Origin: BOG-224 sp963783505
GTDB lineage: Bacteria; Acidobacteriota; Terriglobia; Bryobacterales; Bryobacteraceae
Direction: 5' to 3'
DNA: 64,000 bases
Assembly: GCA_963783505.1 (NCBI GenBank)
Contig: CAWAOP010000049.1
Span: 75,416-139,415, forward strand
Part shown: positions 34,491 to 42,094 of the stretch, piece by piece
How the letters are laid out: every line of letters begins with the position of its first letter
Position numbering within the stretch: position 1 is the first letter of the stretch
The notes under the pieces: generated by a model
What the model was told of the DNA's origin: nothing
Databases searched by the model: none
The model's input: the letters and a program-made list of their open reading frames with translations, nothing else
Translations under genes and position numbers: made by a program

Positions 34491-35120
34491 ATGAAGCCGA
34501 TAGCGCTGGCGCTGGTGTTCGGGTTCATTGCCGCGCCGGGCAGAATTGTCAACTTCGATACCGACGCAATCGGCAAAGTCCCGCCGGGCTGGACGGTCGT
34601 AGGAGTTGACGGCGGAGCGGCCGCGGGGTGGGAAGTGCTGAAGGACCGGACCGCGGCGACGCAACCCTACGTGCTGGCGCGCCTCTCGGGCAATCCGGCC
34701 GCGGCCCGGCCCGCGCTGGCCATCTTCAATAGCGTGAGTACGCGCGATGGCGATATCAGCGTGCGGGTGAAATCCGTGGCGGGAAGCCGCGACCGTTCGG
34801 GCGGCGTGGTGTTCCGCTACCGCGACGCGAACAACTATTACTTCGCGCAAGCGGACGCCGCCGCGCAGACCGTCGCGCTATTCAAGATTCAAAACGGCAG
34901 TCGCATTCAGATGGGACATGCGGCCAGGCACGCGCTGCCGGCGAACGACTGGCGGATACTCAAAGTCTCCGCGCGCGGAAATCACATACAGGTTTACCTG
35001 GATCACCGCCGCATCGTCGATGCGTTCGACAATGTATCGAGCGGCCCCGGCAAAGTAGGGCTTCTGGCGGACGGAGATTCAGTGACCTATTTTGACGATT
35101 TCCGCGTATATCCCAAATGA
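34491..35120 (+). CDS. Secreted LamG/3-keto-disaccharide hydrolase-like protein
   Basis: The 209-residue protein has a short signal peptide (MKPIALALVFGFIAAPGRI) and then a beta-sandwich pattern: VNFDTDAIGKVPPGWTVVG, ISVRVKSVAGSRDRSGGVVF, YYFAQADAAAQTVALFKIQ, HIQVYLDHRRIVDAFDN, VGLLADGDSVTYFDDFRVY. The layout is that of concanavalin-like domains related to DUF1080. No catalytic site is obvious, so it may only bind carbohydrate. It is 37 bases before the kinase gene and may share its promoter. Confidence 0.65.
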   Translation: MKPIALALVFGFIAAPGRIVNFDTDAIGKVPPGWTVVGVDGGAAAGWEVLKDRTAATQPYVLARLSGNPAAARPALAIFNSVSTRDGDISVRVKSVAGSRDRSGGVVFRYRDANNYYFAQADAAAQTVALFKIQNGSRIQMGHAARHALPANDWRILKVSARGNHIQVYLDHRRIVDAFDNVSSGPGKVGLLADGDSVTYFDDFRVYPK

Positions 35121-35156
35121 AGCGGCGAAAGCCTGCGCCGGAATAATCGCTCCCCG

Positions 35157-36113
35157 ATGCCTGCATTCGATGTAGTCGGAGTAGGGTTGAACGCGACGGA
35201 TACTATCGCCGTCGTGGCGCGCTTCCCCGCATACGCCGGGAAGGCGCGGATTCTGGATGAGATGGTGGCGCCGGGAGGCCAGGTGTCCAGCGCTCTGGCG
35301 GCGTGTGCGCGCCTGGGCCTGCGGACGAAGTACATCGGAGCCTTGGGCGATGACGAGCGGGGGCGAATCCAGATGGAGAGCCTGGCGGCGGCGGGCGTTG
35401 ACGCTTCGGGCGTCAAGGTCCGCCCCGGACGCGCGACGCAGCTTGGCTACATCGTCGTAGACGCTTCCACGGGCGAGCGGACCGTGCTCTGGAAGCGCGA
35501 CGACAGCTTGCGGATCGATCCGGAGGAAATCGCCGAGGAGGACATTGTCTGCGCCCGGCTGCTTCATATCGACGGCCACGATACGCCGGCGGTGGCGCGC
35601 GCCGCGGCCATCGCGCGCGCGCACGGCATGCCCGTCACCGCGGATGTGGACACCATCTACGCCGGCCTGGAGCGCGTACTTCCGAACGTCGACTACTTGC
35701 TGGCAAGCCTGGAATTCCCGGAGAAGTGGACGGGCATCGCCGATCCGTTGGCGGCGCTCGAGAGAATTCAAAACGAATACGGGATGAAGGCCGCGGGCAT
35801 GACGCTCGGCGCGAACGGAAGCCTGCTCCGATCGGAAGGCCGTTTTTTCTACGCGCCCGCCTTTGAAGTGAAAACGACGGACACGACGGGCGCCGGAGAC
35901 GTGTTTCACGGGGCCTTCTGTTATGCTGTTTTGGAAGGCATACCGATGCTGGAGGCCCTCGAGTTTTCCAACGCCATGGCGGCCCTGAATTGCATGGCGT
36001 TTGGGGCGCGAGGGAATCTGCGCGGCCTTGGCGAAATCCGTGCGTTCATGACTTCGACGCCGCGGCGATCGCGCCCCGAGTTCGCGGCTGGAGCGGCCGC
36101 GGTGAGCCAATGA
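35157..36113 (+). CDS. PfkB-family sugar kinase
   Basis: Phosphorylates a sugar or nucleoside with ATP. The 318-residue protein has the first PfkB signature region PGGQVSSALAACARLG and the catalytic anion-hole motif TTDTTGAGDVFHGAF near residue 240 with the base Asp. Its substrate cannot be assigned; homologs act on ribose, fructose or nucleosides. Its stop overlaps the rhomboid ATG as ATGA, so the genes are coupled. A conserved start at 35157 gives MPAFDVVGVGLNATDTI. Confidence 0.9.
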   Translation: MPAFDVVGVGLNATDTIAVVARFPAYAGKARILDEMVAPGGQVSSALAACARLGLRTKYIGALGDDERGRIQMESLAAAGVDASGVKVRPGRATQLGYIVVDASTGERTVLWKRDDSLRIDPEEIAEEDIVCARLLHIDGHDTPAVARAAAIARAHGMPVTADVDTIYAGLERVLPNVDYLLASLEFPEKWTGIADPLAALERIQNEYGMKAAGMTLGANGSLLRSEGRFFYAPAFEVKTTDTTGAGDVFHGAFCYAVLEGIPMLEALEFSNAMAALNCMAFGARGNLRGLGEIRAFMTSTPRRSRPEFAAGAAAVSQ

Positions 36114-36775
36114 TCCCGATCCCGGTTCGAGTCAGCCAGCGCAGCTATTCCTGGCCGGTGGTGACGGTCGCGCTCATTGTCGCGAATGTCTTCGTGTTTC
36201 TGCAGGAGATTTACTTCGACCGCTTCTCTCAGAATTACTTTCTGGACCTCTACGCCCTTCACCCCGATCATTTTCGTCTCGCGAACTTGGTTACGCACAT
36301 GTTCCTGCACGCGGGGTGGGTTCACTTGATCGGAAACATGCTGTTCCTGTGGGTGTTCGGCGAAAACGTGGAAGACATACTGGGCCACGGGAAGTTCCTC
36401 GGTTTCTATTTGTTGTGCGGAGTCGCGGCGGCGGTGGCGCAGATTGCGGCCAGCCCGTATTCGCGCGTGCCCATGGTGGGGGCCAGCGGCGCCATCGCGG
36501 GGGTCATGGGGGCTTACCTCGTGAAGTTCCCGCGCTCGCGCGTGGAGATGGTTTTTTGGGCCATCTTTTTCTTTCACTTCTCCGTGCCGGCGTGGGTCAT
36601 GCTCCTCTACTGGTTCGCATTGCAGGTGCTGGGGAGCGTGAGCGGGATGGCGGAGGCGGCGCAAGGCGGCGTGGCGTTTTTCGCGCACGTGGGCGGGTTC
36701 GTGGCGGGGATTGCGCTGGTCTACCTGATGGGAACGCGCGAGCGATTCTCCCGCCGGCGGGATTTGTACTGGTAA
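36110..36775 (+). CDS. Rhomboid-family intramembrane serine protease
   Basis: A 221-residue membrane protein with six to seven hydrophobic segments. The rhomboid signatures are present: HMFLHAGWVHLIGNMLFLW (HxxxN in the second segment), catalytic serine in GASGAIAGVMGAY and catalytic histidine in FFAHVGGFVAGI. It would cut membrane proteins within the lipid bilayer. It is coupled to the PfkB gene and followed after 5 bases by the deacetylase, so three unlike activities are in one operon. Confidence 0.92.
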   Translation: MIPIPVRVSQRSYSWPVVTVALIVANVFVFLQEIYFDRFSQNYFLDLYALHPDHFRLANLVTHMFLHAGWVHLIGNMLFLWVFGENVEDILGHGKFLGFYLLCGVAAAVAQIAASPYSRVPMVGASGAIAGVMGAYLVKFPRSRVEMVFWAIFFFHFSVPAWVMLLYWFALQVLGSVSGMAEAAQGGVAFFAHVGGFVAGIALVYLMGTRERFSRRRDLYW

Positions 36776-36780
36776 TCGAC

Positions 36781-37491
36781 ATGGCGCTTGACGTACTCTC
36801 CATTGCGGCTCATCCGGACGATATCGAGCAGACCTGCGCGGGCGCGATGATTCGCGCCGCGGAGGCGGGTTACCGGACGGGCGCGCTCGAACTCACGGCC
36901 GGAGACATGGGAACGCGGGGGACGCCGGAGCTGCGCATCGCCGAAGCGGAAGCGGCGGCTAAGCACTTGTTGCTGAGCTGGCGCGGCAACCTGCGGATGC
37001 CGGACGCGCGCCTGGAAAACAATATCGCGGCGCGCATGACGCTGGCGATGAAGATCCGGGAGCTGCGGCCCCGTGTGGTGATTCTGCCGTATTGGCAGGC
37101 GCGGCATCCCGACCATTACCGCGCTTGCGAGATGGGCTACGAGGCCTGCTTTCTGGCGGGGCTCAAGAAACTGGACCCGGAAACCGAGCCGCACCGGCCG
37201 TCGAAGATTCTCTACGCCAGCGTGTACGCGGACGTGAGGCCGTCCTTCATCGTGGACATCGGCGCGCAGTTCGAGCGGCGCATGGCGGCGCTGATGAGCT
37301 ACGCGTCCCAGTACGGAGACGGCAACGAGAGCAGCCATTTATTTCCGAATGAGGCGGAACTTCGCGACAAGCTCGCCTCCGTCGCGCGGTTCTATGGCCA
37401 CCAGATCGGCGTGAAGTACGGCGAACCGTTCGTGGTGAAGGAAGCCATGCAGGTGGACGATATCGTGGCGATGCCGGTAAGATCGATCTGA
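36781..37491 (+). CDS. bshB1: PIG-L family deacetylase, BshB1-type
   Basis: A zinc deacetylase of 236 residues: AHPDDIE with the metal ligands (residues 10-16), GDMGTRGTPELRIAEAEAAA, and HPDH with the third ligand. This combination fits BshB1, which deacetylates GlcNAc-malate in bacillithiol synthesis; other PIG-L deacetylases are possible. It ends the operon. Rest of the bsh genes are not in the window. The start ATG 36781 follows the rhomboid stop by 5 bases. Confidence 0.82.
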   Translation: MALDVLSIAAHPDDIEQTCAGAMIRAAEAGYRTGALELTAGDMGTRGTPELRIAEAEAAAKHLLLSWRGNLRMPDARLENNIAARMTLAMKIRELRPRVVILPYWQARHPDHYRACEMGYEACFLAGLKKLDPETEPHRPSKILYASVYADVRPSFIVDIGAQFERRMAALMSYASQYGDGNESSHLFPNEAELRDKLASVARFYGHQIGVKYGEPFVVKEAMQVDDIVAMPVRSI

Positions 37492-37579
37492 GCGGCGGCT
37501 GAGAAGTCGGGAGACGGGAGTAAGGAGACAGGGGCTCCTGCCTCCGAGCGACGGGGCATCCCAAACTGGCAGCGTTCGG

Positions 37580-38014
37580 CTACGCCGAGCTGCGGACTTC
37601 GAGGTAGAGGCGCTTGGAAAGCGCGGCCAGCGCGGCCTCGATCTGCTCGAGGCGCGAGCGGTGGCGAAGCGAAAACAAGCGCTCGATGTGAGTCTTGGGA
37701 ATTCCGATGCGGCGGGCGAACTCGGCCTTCGTCAAGCCGGAGTCCAGGAACGCCATGTATAGATCGACTTTCGCGCGCTGCAAAACCGGAAGCTCCACGG
37801 CGCGATACTTCGAACCGCGATGGCGCGCCGGCGCGGGTAGCGGCTCGCCCGCGCGAATGAAGTCGCCAATGGTCAGCATCAGTAGATCCTGAGCCATCTC
37901 CATGGCTTCTTCATCGGATTCACCCTGCGTGACGCCGTAGCCAAAATCGGGGAAGGTGACGGTATAGCCGCCGGCTTCCAAATCCGGCTCGAACAATGCT
38001 AAATAACGGTCCAT
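37580..38014 (-). CDS. hicB: HicB-type antitoxin with C-terminal helix-turn-helix
   Basis: The 144-residue protein starts MDRYLALFEPDLEAGGYTVT (HicB fold, FPDFGYGVTQGESDEEAMEMA) and ends with an XRE-type helix-turn-helix (GLTKAEFARRIGIPKTHIERLF). It neutralises HicA and represses the operon. GTG at 38026 overlaps the HicA stop; I prefer the ATG at 38014 because GTGAGGG lies at the correct distance and it gives the family start. The operator with GTAACCA arms lies upstream of hicA. Confidence 0.85.
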   Translation of the reverse strand: MDRYLALFEPDLEAGGYTVTFPDFGYGVTQGESDEEAMEMAQDLLMLTIGDFIRAGEPLPAPARHRGSKYRAVELPVLQRAKVDLYMAFLDSGLTKAEFARRIGIPKTHIERLFSLRHRSRLEQIEAALAALSKRLYLEVRSSA

Positions 38015-38022
38015 GGGTGCCC

Positions 38023-38203
38023 TCACAGCTTCAAGTCAAGGTCGCTCAAGATGCTACGCAACGTCCCCGTCTTGATCTCTTTGGCCGGGTGGCGCGGCAT
38101 TCGCGAAATTCGCGAACCCAGCACGATTCGAGTGTGACGCGATTCCTCGATGAGGACGCATCCTCGCTTGCGAAGCCACCGCTTGAGCTCGCTCGGCTTT
38201 CAC
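38023..38203 (-). pseudogene. hicA: HicA mRNA-interferase toxin, frame interrupted by +1
   Basis: The frame ending at the TGA 38023-38025 reads ELKRWLRKRGCVLIEESRHT and RIVLGSRISRMPRHPAKEIK, ending LRSILSDLDLKL, a full HicA with its catalytic histidine region RHPAKE. Its start, GTG 38203 (GTG AAA GCC), is in another frame; removing one base near 38192-38195 joins them as MKASELKRW or MKAEELKRW. Without the shift only a useless product would form. It is the first gene of the hicAB operon. Confidence 0.75.
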
Positions 38204-38212
38204 AACCCAACG

Positions 38213-38230
38213 GTAACCATTTGTGGTTAC
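38213..38230 (-). promoter_or_regulatory. HicB operator and overlapping promoter
   Basis: The inverted repeat GTAACCA-TTTG-TGGTTAC has perfect 7-base arms and lies 10 bases before the hicA start. On the minus strand TTGACA stands directly upstream with about 17 bases to a TACCGT -10-like box, so the operator covers the promoter. Confidence 0.7.
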
Positions 38231-38406
38231 GTTGTCAAGCCCTGAGATTACTTGTTGCAAATTCAGATGGACTCGATGCCACCGCCGGGGACGGGTGTAA
38301 GGGATACCGGCTCCGGGGTAGGCCTCATCGCGGAATCGAAAGGCCGGCTGGTACACGGCGGGGCCTGGTTGACCGCTCACTGTCGTTCGCGGCGCGGAAA
38401 CGATTT

Positions 38407-38428
38407 GGGCAGGTCTGGAGACCTGCCC
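38407..38428. repeat. GGGCAGGTCT-GG-AGACCTGCCC hairpin after ahcY
   Basis: A perfect 10-base-arm palindrome starts 8 bases after the ahcY stop. It belongs to the same family as the palindrome at 3909-3930 in the helicase. It may work as an mRNA end structure for ahcY; there is no T-run. Confidence 0.7.
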
Positions 38429-38435
38429 CACTGGA

Positions 38436-39858
38436 TTAGTAGCGGTAGTGATCGGCCTTGTAGGGGCCTTCGACCGCGATGCCGAGATAGGCGGCTTGCT
38501 TGGCGGTCAGCGTGGTGAGTTTCACGCCGATCTTTTCCAGGTGCAGGCGGGCTACTTCTTCGTCGAGTTTCTTGGGAAGCGTGTAGACGCCGGGCTTGTA
38601 GGTATCGCGGTTGCGCCAGAGATCGAGCTGGGCCAGAGTCTGATTGGAGAAGCTGTTGCTCATCACGAAGCTGGGATGGCCGGTCGCGCAGCCCAGATTC
38701 ACCAGGCGGCCTTCCGCGAGGAGGAAGATCGACGGGCCGCCCGGGAACGTGTAGACGTCCACTTGCGGCTTGATGTTGTTCTTCATCGCGCCGGAAGCAT
38801 TCAGGCGGTCCACCTGGATCTCGTTATCGAAGTGGCCGATGTTGCAGACGATGGCCTGGTCTTTCATCTTGAGCATGTGCTCCAGCGTGATGACTTCGCA
38901 ATTGCCGGTGCAGGTGACGTAGATGTCTCCGCGGCCGAGCGTGTCTTCCACCGTGGTCACTTCAAAGCCTTCCATGGCGGCCTGTAGGGCGTTGATGGGA
39001 TCGATTTCGGTTACGACCACGCGCGCGCCCATACCGCGGAGCGAGTGCGCGCAACCCTTGCCTACGTCGCCGTAGCCGCAAACGACAGCCACTTTACCCG
39101 CGACCATGACGTCCGTGGCGCGCTTGATGCCATCGGCCAGCGATTCGCGGCAACCGTAGAGATTATCGAACTTCGATTTGGTGACCGAATCGTTGACGTT
39201 GATGGCGGGCACGAGCAGCGAGCCCGTCTCCTGCATCTTGTAGAGGCGATGAACGCCGGTGGTGGTCTCTTCCGAGACGCCGCTCCATTCCTTCACGATG
39301 TCGCGCCAGCGGGACGGGTTTTCGGCGTAGATGCGCGTGAGCAGGTCCTTGATGACCTTCTCTTCGTGGCTTTCCGAAGGCGTGCGGACCCAGTCGGAGC
39401 CGTGCTCGAGTTCATAGCCTTTGTGGATGAGGAGGGTGGCGTCGCCGCCATCGTCCACGATCAGGTTCGGCCCTTTGTCGCCGGGATGCACGATGGCTCG
39501 ATACGTACACCACCAGTAGTCTTCGAGCGACTCGCCTTTCCACGCGAACACGGGAACGCCGCTCCGGGCGATGGCCGCCGCGGCGTGATCCTGCGTGGAG
39601 AAAATATTGCAGCTTGCCCAGCGAACCGACGCGCCGAGATCCTTGAGCGTTTCGATGAGCGACGGCGGTTTGAATGGTCATGTGCAGCGAGCCGGTGATG
39701 CGCGCGCCGGCCAGCGGCTTTTCGGCGGCGTACTTGCGCCGGATGGACATGAGTCCCGGCATTTCGTGTTCGGCGATGGAGATCTCCTTGCGGCCGAATT
39801 CGGCCAAGGAGAGATCGGCGACCTTGTAATCCGTGGTGTTCAGCGTTGCGGCGCCCAT
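38436..39858 (-). CDS. ahcY: S-adenosylhomocysteine hydrolase, frame interrupted by +1
   Basis: Splits S-adenosylhomocysteine into adenosine and homocysteine, with bound NAD. The gene starts at ATG 39858 after AAAGGAAG: ADLSLAEFGRKEISIAEHEM and the substrate loop LHMTIQTAV in the first frame; after one extra base at 39657-39663 the next frame carries LIETLKDLGASVRW, then FAWKGESLEDYWWC, the NAD site CGYGDVGKGCA, and ends in the conserved KADHYRY. The reconstructed length (about 473 aa) fits the type with the 40-residue insert. A separate start inside the second frame would lack the substrate domain. Divergent from an ArsR-methyltransferase regulator with 58 bp between. Confidence 0.9.
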
Positions 39859-39872
39859 AAAACTTCCTTTCT

Positions 39873-39907
39873 CATATCTGGAAATCTTGATATGTTGATA
39901 TTATAAT
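39873..39907. promoter_or_regulatory. Shared ahcY / arsR-methyltransferase regulatory region
   Basis: CATATC (39873-39878) and GATATG (39889-39894) form a palindrome with 10-base spacing; TTGATAT occurs twice in direct repeat (39887 and 39895). On the plus strand TGGAAA (39879-39884), 17 bases and TATAAT (39902-39907) form a promoter with +1 about 3 bases before ATG 39917, so the regulator mRNA is nearly leaderless. Operator and promoter overlap. Confidence 0.7.
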
Positions 39908-39916
39908 AAAACTCCG

Positions 39917-40831
39917 ATGGCGTCAATCCTGAAATCGCTGCGGCTGGCGGCCGATCCCAGCCGTTTGCGGCTGCTCCTGCTTCTGGAGCGGGAAGAACTC
40001 TCGGTGGCCGAATTGCAGGAGATCCTGGGCAAAGGCCAGAGCCAGGTCTCCACGCATCTGGCTCAACTGAAGGCGGCGGGCCTGGCGCGCGACCGCCGGA
40101 CGGGAAAGAACTCCTTCTACCGCCTCACCGCGCCGGCCGCGTTGATGGATCTTTTGCGCCAGGCGGCGCGCGAGATTCCGGAGGCCGAGCGGGACCGGCG
40201 CGCTCTGGCCCTGGCGCTGCGAAAACGGCAGGACCGCATGCGGCGATACTTCGACGAACTGGCGGGCAAATTCGGCCGCCAGTACGTGCCCGGGCGTTCG
40301 TGGAAGGGAGTGGCGGAGGCGCTGCTGAAACTCATGCCGCCGCTGGTGATCGCGGATCTGGGCGCGGGCGAAGGAACGCTTTCGCAACTCATGTCGCAGC
40401 GCGCCAAGAAAGTGATCGCCGTCGATAGCTCAAAGAGGATGGCGGCCTTCGGCTCCGATCTGGCGCGAAAGCACGGGATTCGCAACCTGGAATACCGCAT
40501 CGGCGATCTGGAAGACGTGCCGATTCAATCGGGCTCGGTGGATCTGGCGTTCCTCAGCCAGGCGCTGCACCACGCGGGGCATCCGGAGAAGGCCATCGCG
40601 GAGGCATGGCGTATTCTGAAGCCCGGCGGGCGAATCGCGGTTCTCGACCTGAACCGCCATCATCTGGAAGAGGCGCGCGAGATGTACGCCGACCTCTGGC
40701 TCGGTTTCACGGAACTGGAAATCGAAGGCTTTTTGAAGGCCGCGGGATTCAAGAACATCGAGACGGCGGTTGTGCATCGGGAAGCCGAAGCGCCGCATTT
40801 CGAGACGCTTCTGGCGGTGGGGGAGAAGTAG
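39917..40831 (+). CDS. ArsR-family regulator fused to a SAM-dependent methyltransferase domain
   Basis: A 304-residue fusion. Residues 1-85 are an ArsR winged helix (LAADPSRLRLLLLL, SVAELQEILGKGQSQVSTHLAQ, AAGLARDRRTGKNSFYRL). From about residue 130 a Rossmann methyltransferase follows: VIADLGAGEGTLSQ (SAM-binding motif I), VIAVDSSKRM, then HHAGHPEKAIAEAWRILKPG. The Desulfovibrio-type regulator SahR has the same ArsR class and regulates ahcY and methionine cycle genes in response to S-adenosylhomocysteine; I infer that this protein senses SAH or SAM through the methyltransferase fold. It is divergent from ahcY with palindromes between. No catalytic activity is proven. Confidence 0.85.
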   Translation: MASILKSLRLAADPSRLRLLLLLEREELSVAELQEILGKGQSQVSTHLAQLKAAGLARDRRTGKNSFYRLTAPAALMDLLRQAAREIPEAERDRRALALALRKRQDRMRRYFDELAGKFGRQYVPGRSWKGVAEALLKLMPPLVIADLGAGEGTLSQLMSQRAKKVIAVDSSKRMAAFGSDLARKHGIRNLEYRIGDLEDVPIQSGSVDLAFLSQALHHAGHPEKAIAEAWRILKPGGRIAVLDLNRHHLEEAREMYADLWLGFTELEIEGFLKAAGFKNIETAVVHREAEAPHFETLLAVGEK

Positions 40832-40916
40832 GGGCTGGGGGTTGGGGGCTAGGGCGCGGCCTTCGGCCGCAGGCGTTGGGGCTGCTGGCGCTGGCGGCCT
40901 AGGGAACGGCGCGGGA

Positions 40917-40960
40917 AGGCGGGTTTGCAACCCGCCGCAGGTTTTCAACCTGCCCCACGG
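40917..40960. repeat. GGCGGGTTTGCAACCCGCC / GCAGGTTTTCAACCTGC palindrome pair
   Basis: Two adjacent palindromes in the tail-to-tail gap between the methyltransferase-fusion gene and the ANTAR gene. The same pair type occurs at 1845. Around 40835-40870 the sequence 'ggggctggggg' and 'gcggccttcggccgc' adds another hairpin. Confidence 0.65.
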
Positions 40961-41008
40961 TTACATGGCGATCACCGCGGGATTGCAAGAAACCTGGCCC
41001 GCCAGGGC

Positions 41009-41753
41009 CTATTCGGCGCCGCGACCCATGTCGTCGGCTAGGATGATGGCTTCGGCGAGTTCCTTCATGGGCCGGCGCAGACGGCGGCTTTGATTGCGAA
41101 GGCGGAGGTAGGCCTCCTCTTCGGTGACGCCGTGCTTCTGCTGGAGGATACCCTTGGCGCGCTCGACGACTTTGCGAGTCTCGAGCTCGCGTTTCATCTC
41201 CAGGGTCTCTTCGACGAGCCGGGCTTTCTCTTCCTCCAGCAATGACCGCGAGATGGCGACGCCGAGTTGCTCGCCGATGAAGACCAACGTGGCGATCTCT
41301 TCGGAATTGTGATCGTGCGACTCGCGGTGATGGGCGTTGACCACGCCAATCACCTCGCCGCGGCTGAACCAGAGGAACGGAGAGGAACGCTTCGTAGGTA
41401 TCCTCGACGAGTTCTCGGAACCGCTTGAACCGGGGATCGGAGCCGGCGTTGGAACTGAGCGCGACTACCGACTTATTCGCCACTACCCACCCGGTGATGC
41501 CTTCGCCGATCTTCATGCGAAGTGAACCAAGGTCGCCGGCATGGGGCGTGAGCGAGGCGCGCAGCACTAGTTCCTCGCTTGCATGGTCCAGCAGGTAGAC
41601 CAAGCAAGCGTCGCACTGCGTAGCCTGTACCGCGAGGCCAATGACTTCACCGAGCATTTCATCCACGGAGAGATTGGAGCTGACGATATTGCTGGTGCGG
41701 TGGAGGATCGCTATGTGGGATCCGGACTCCTCTGCCCGTGCTGCGGTGGCCAT
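41009..41753 (-). CDS. GAF-ANTAR domain RNA-binding antiterminator-type regulator, frame interrupted by +1
   Basis: The first frame starts MATAARAEESGSHIAIL and carries a GAF domain (VSSNLSVDEMLGEVIGLAVQ, GEGITGWVVANKSV, YEAFLSVPLV). After one extra base near 41366 the next frame continues SRGEVIGVVNAHHRESHDH, a coiled segment, and the ANTAR domain with KGILQQKHGVTEEEAYLRLRN, ending LADDMGRGAE. ANTAR proteins bind paired hairpins in mRNA leaders and prevent termination. Its own target leader is not evident. GGAAGT precedes the ATG at 41753. Read literally the first frame loses the ANTAR domain. Confidence 0.85.
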
Positions 41754-42094
41754 ACTTCCAGGCTATCGTTGCCGAAGAACAGGCCGCAATCGAAAGTTTC
41801 TATGCCGATCATCAGGGCTGGCGGCGGTTCGGCGGAGGAGGGTGGGACCGGAGGCATGAACACGGCATTTAGACGCCCTCCGAGCGCGCCTTCGGCGCGA
41901 GGCAGGCAGAAGCGCCCAATGCCACTTGCGTACCGGGTTTTCTCCTATGTTATCGATGCCAAGAATCTCGGCGCGAATGCCGAGACGGCAGCGCAGTCTA
42001 CCCGCGCCATGGCCGTGGCGCAAACCTTTGGCTTGCAGCGCCGAGATTCGTCTCGGCGCTCGGGCCTCGAATCCCGCAGCGCCTGCCCCACCGG
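41754..42094. repeat. 341-base gap with palindromic repeats
   Basis: No gene is seen. 'ccgagattcgtctcggcgct' (about 42044) and 'gccgagacgg' form palindromes similar to those near 19050; 'gcgccttcggcgc' and 'cgccatggccgtggcgc' add further hairpins. They stand between the ANTAR start and the 3' end of the alpha-galactosidase gene; the first 20 bases include the ANTAR ribosome site. Confidence 0.5.

Noticed and set aside
39859..39916. SAH riboswitch before ahcY
   Set aside because: Only 58 bases separate the divergent genes; no room or conserved core for the riboswitch. A protein regulator explains the palindromes better.
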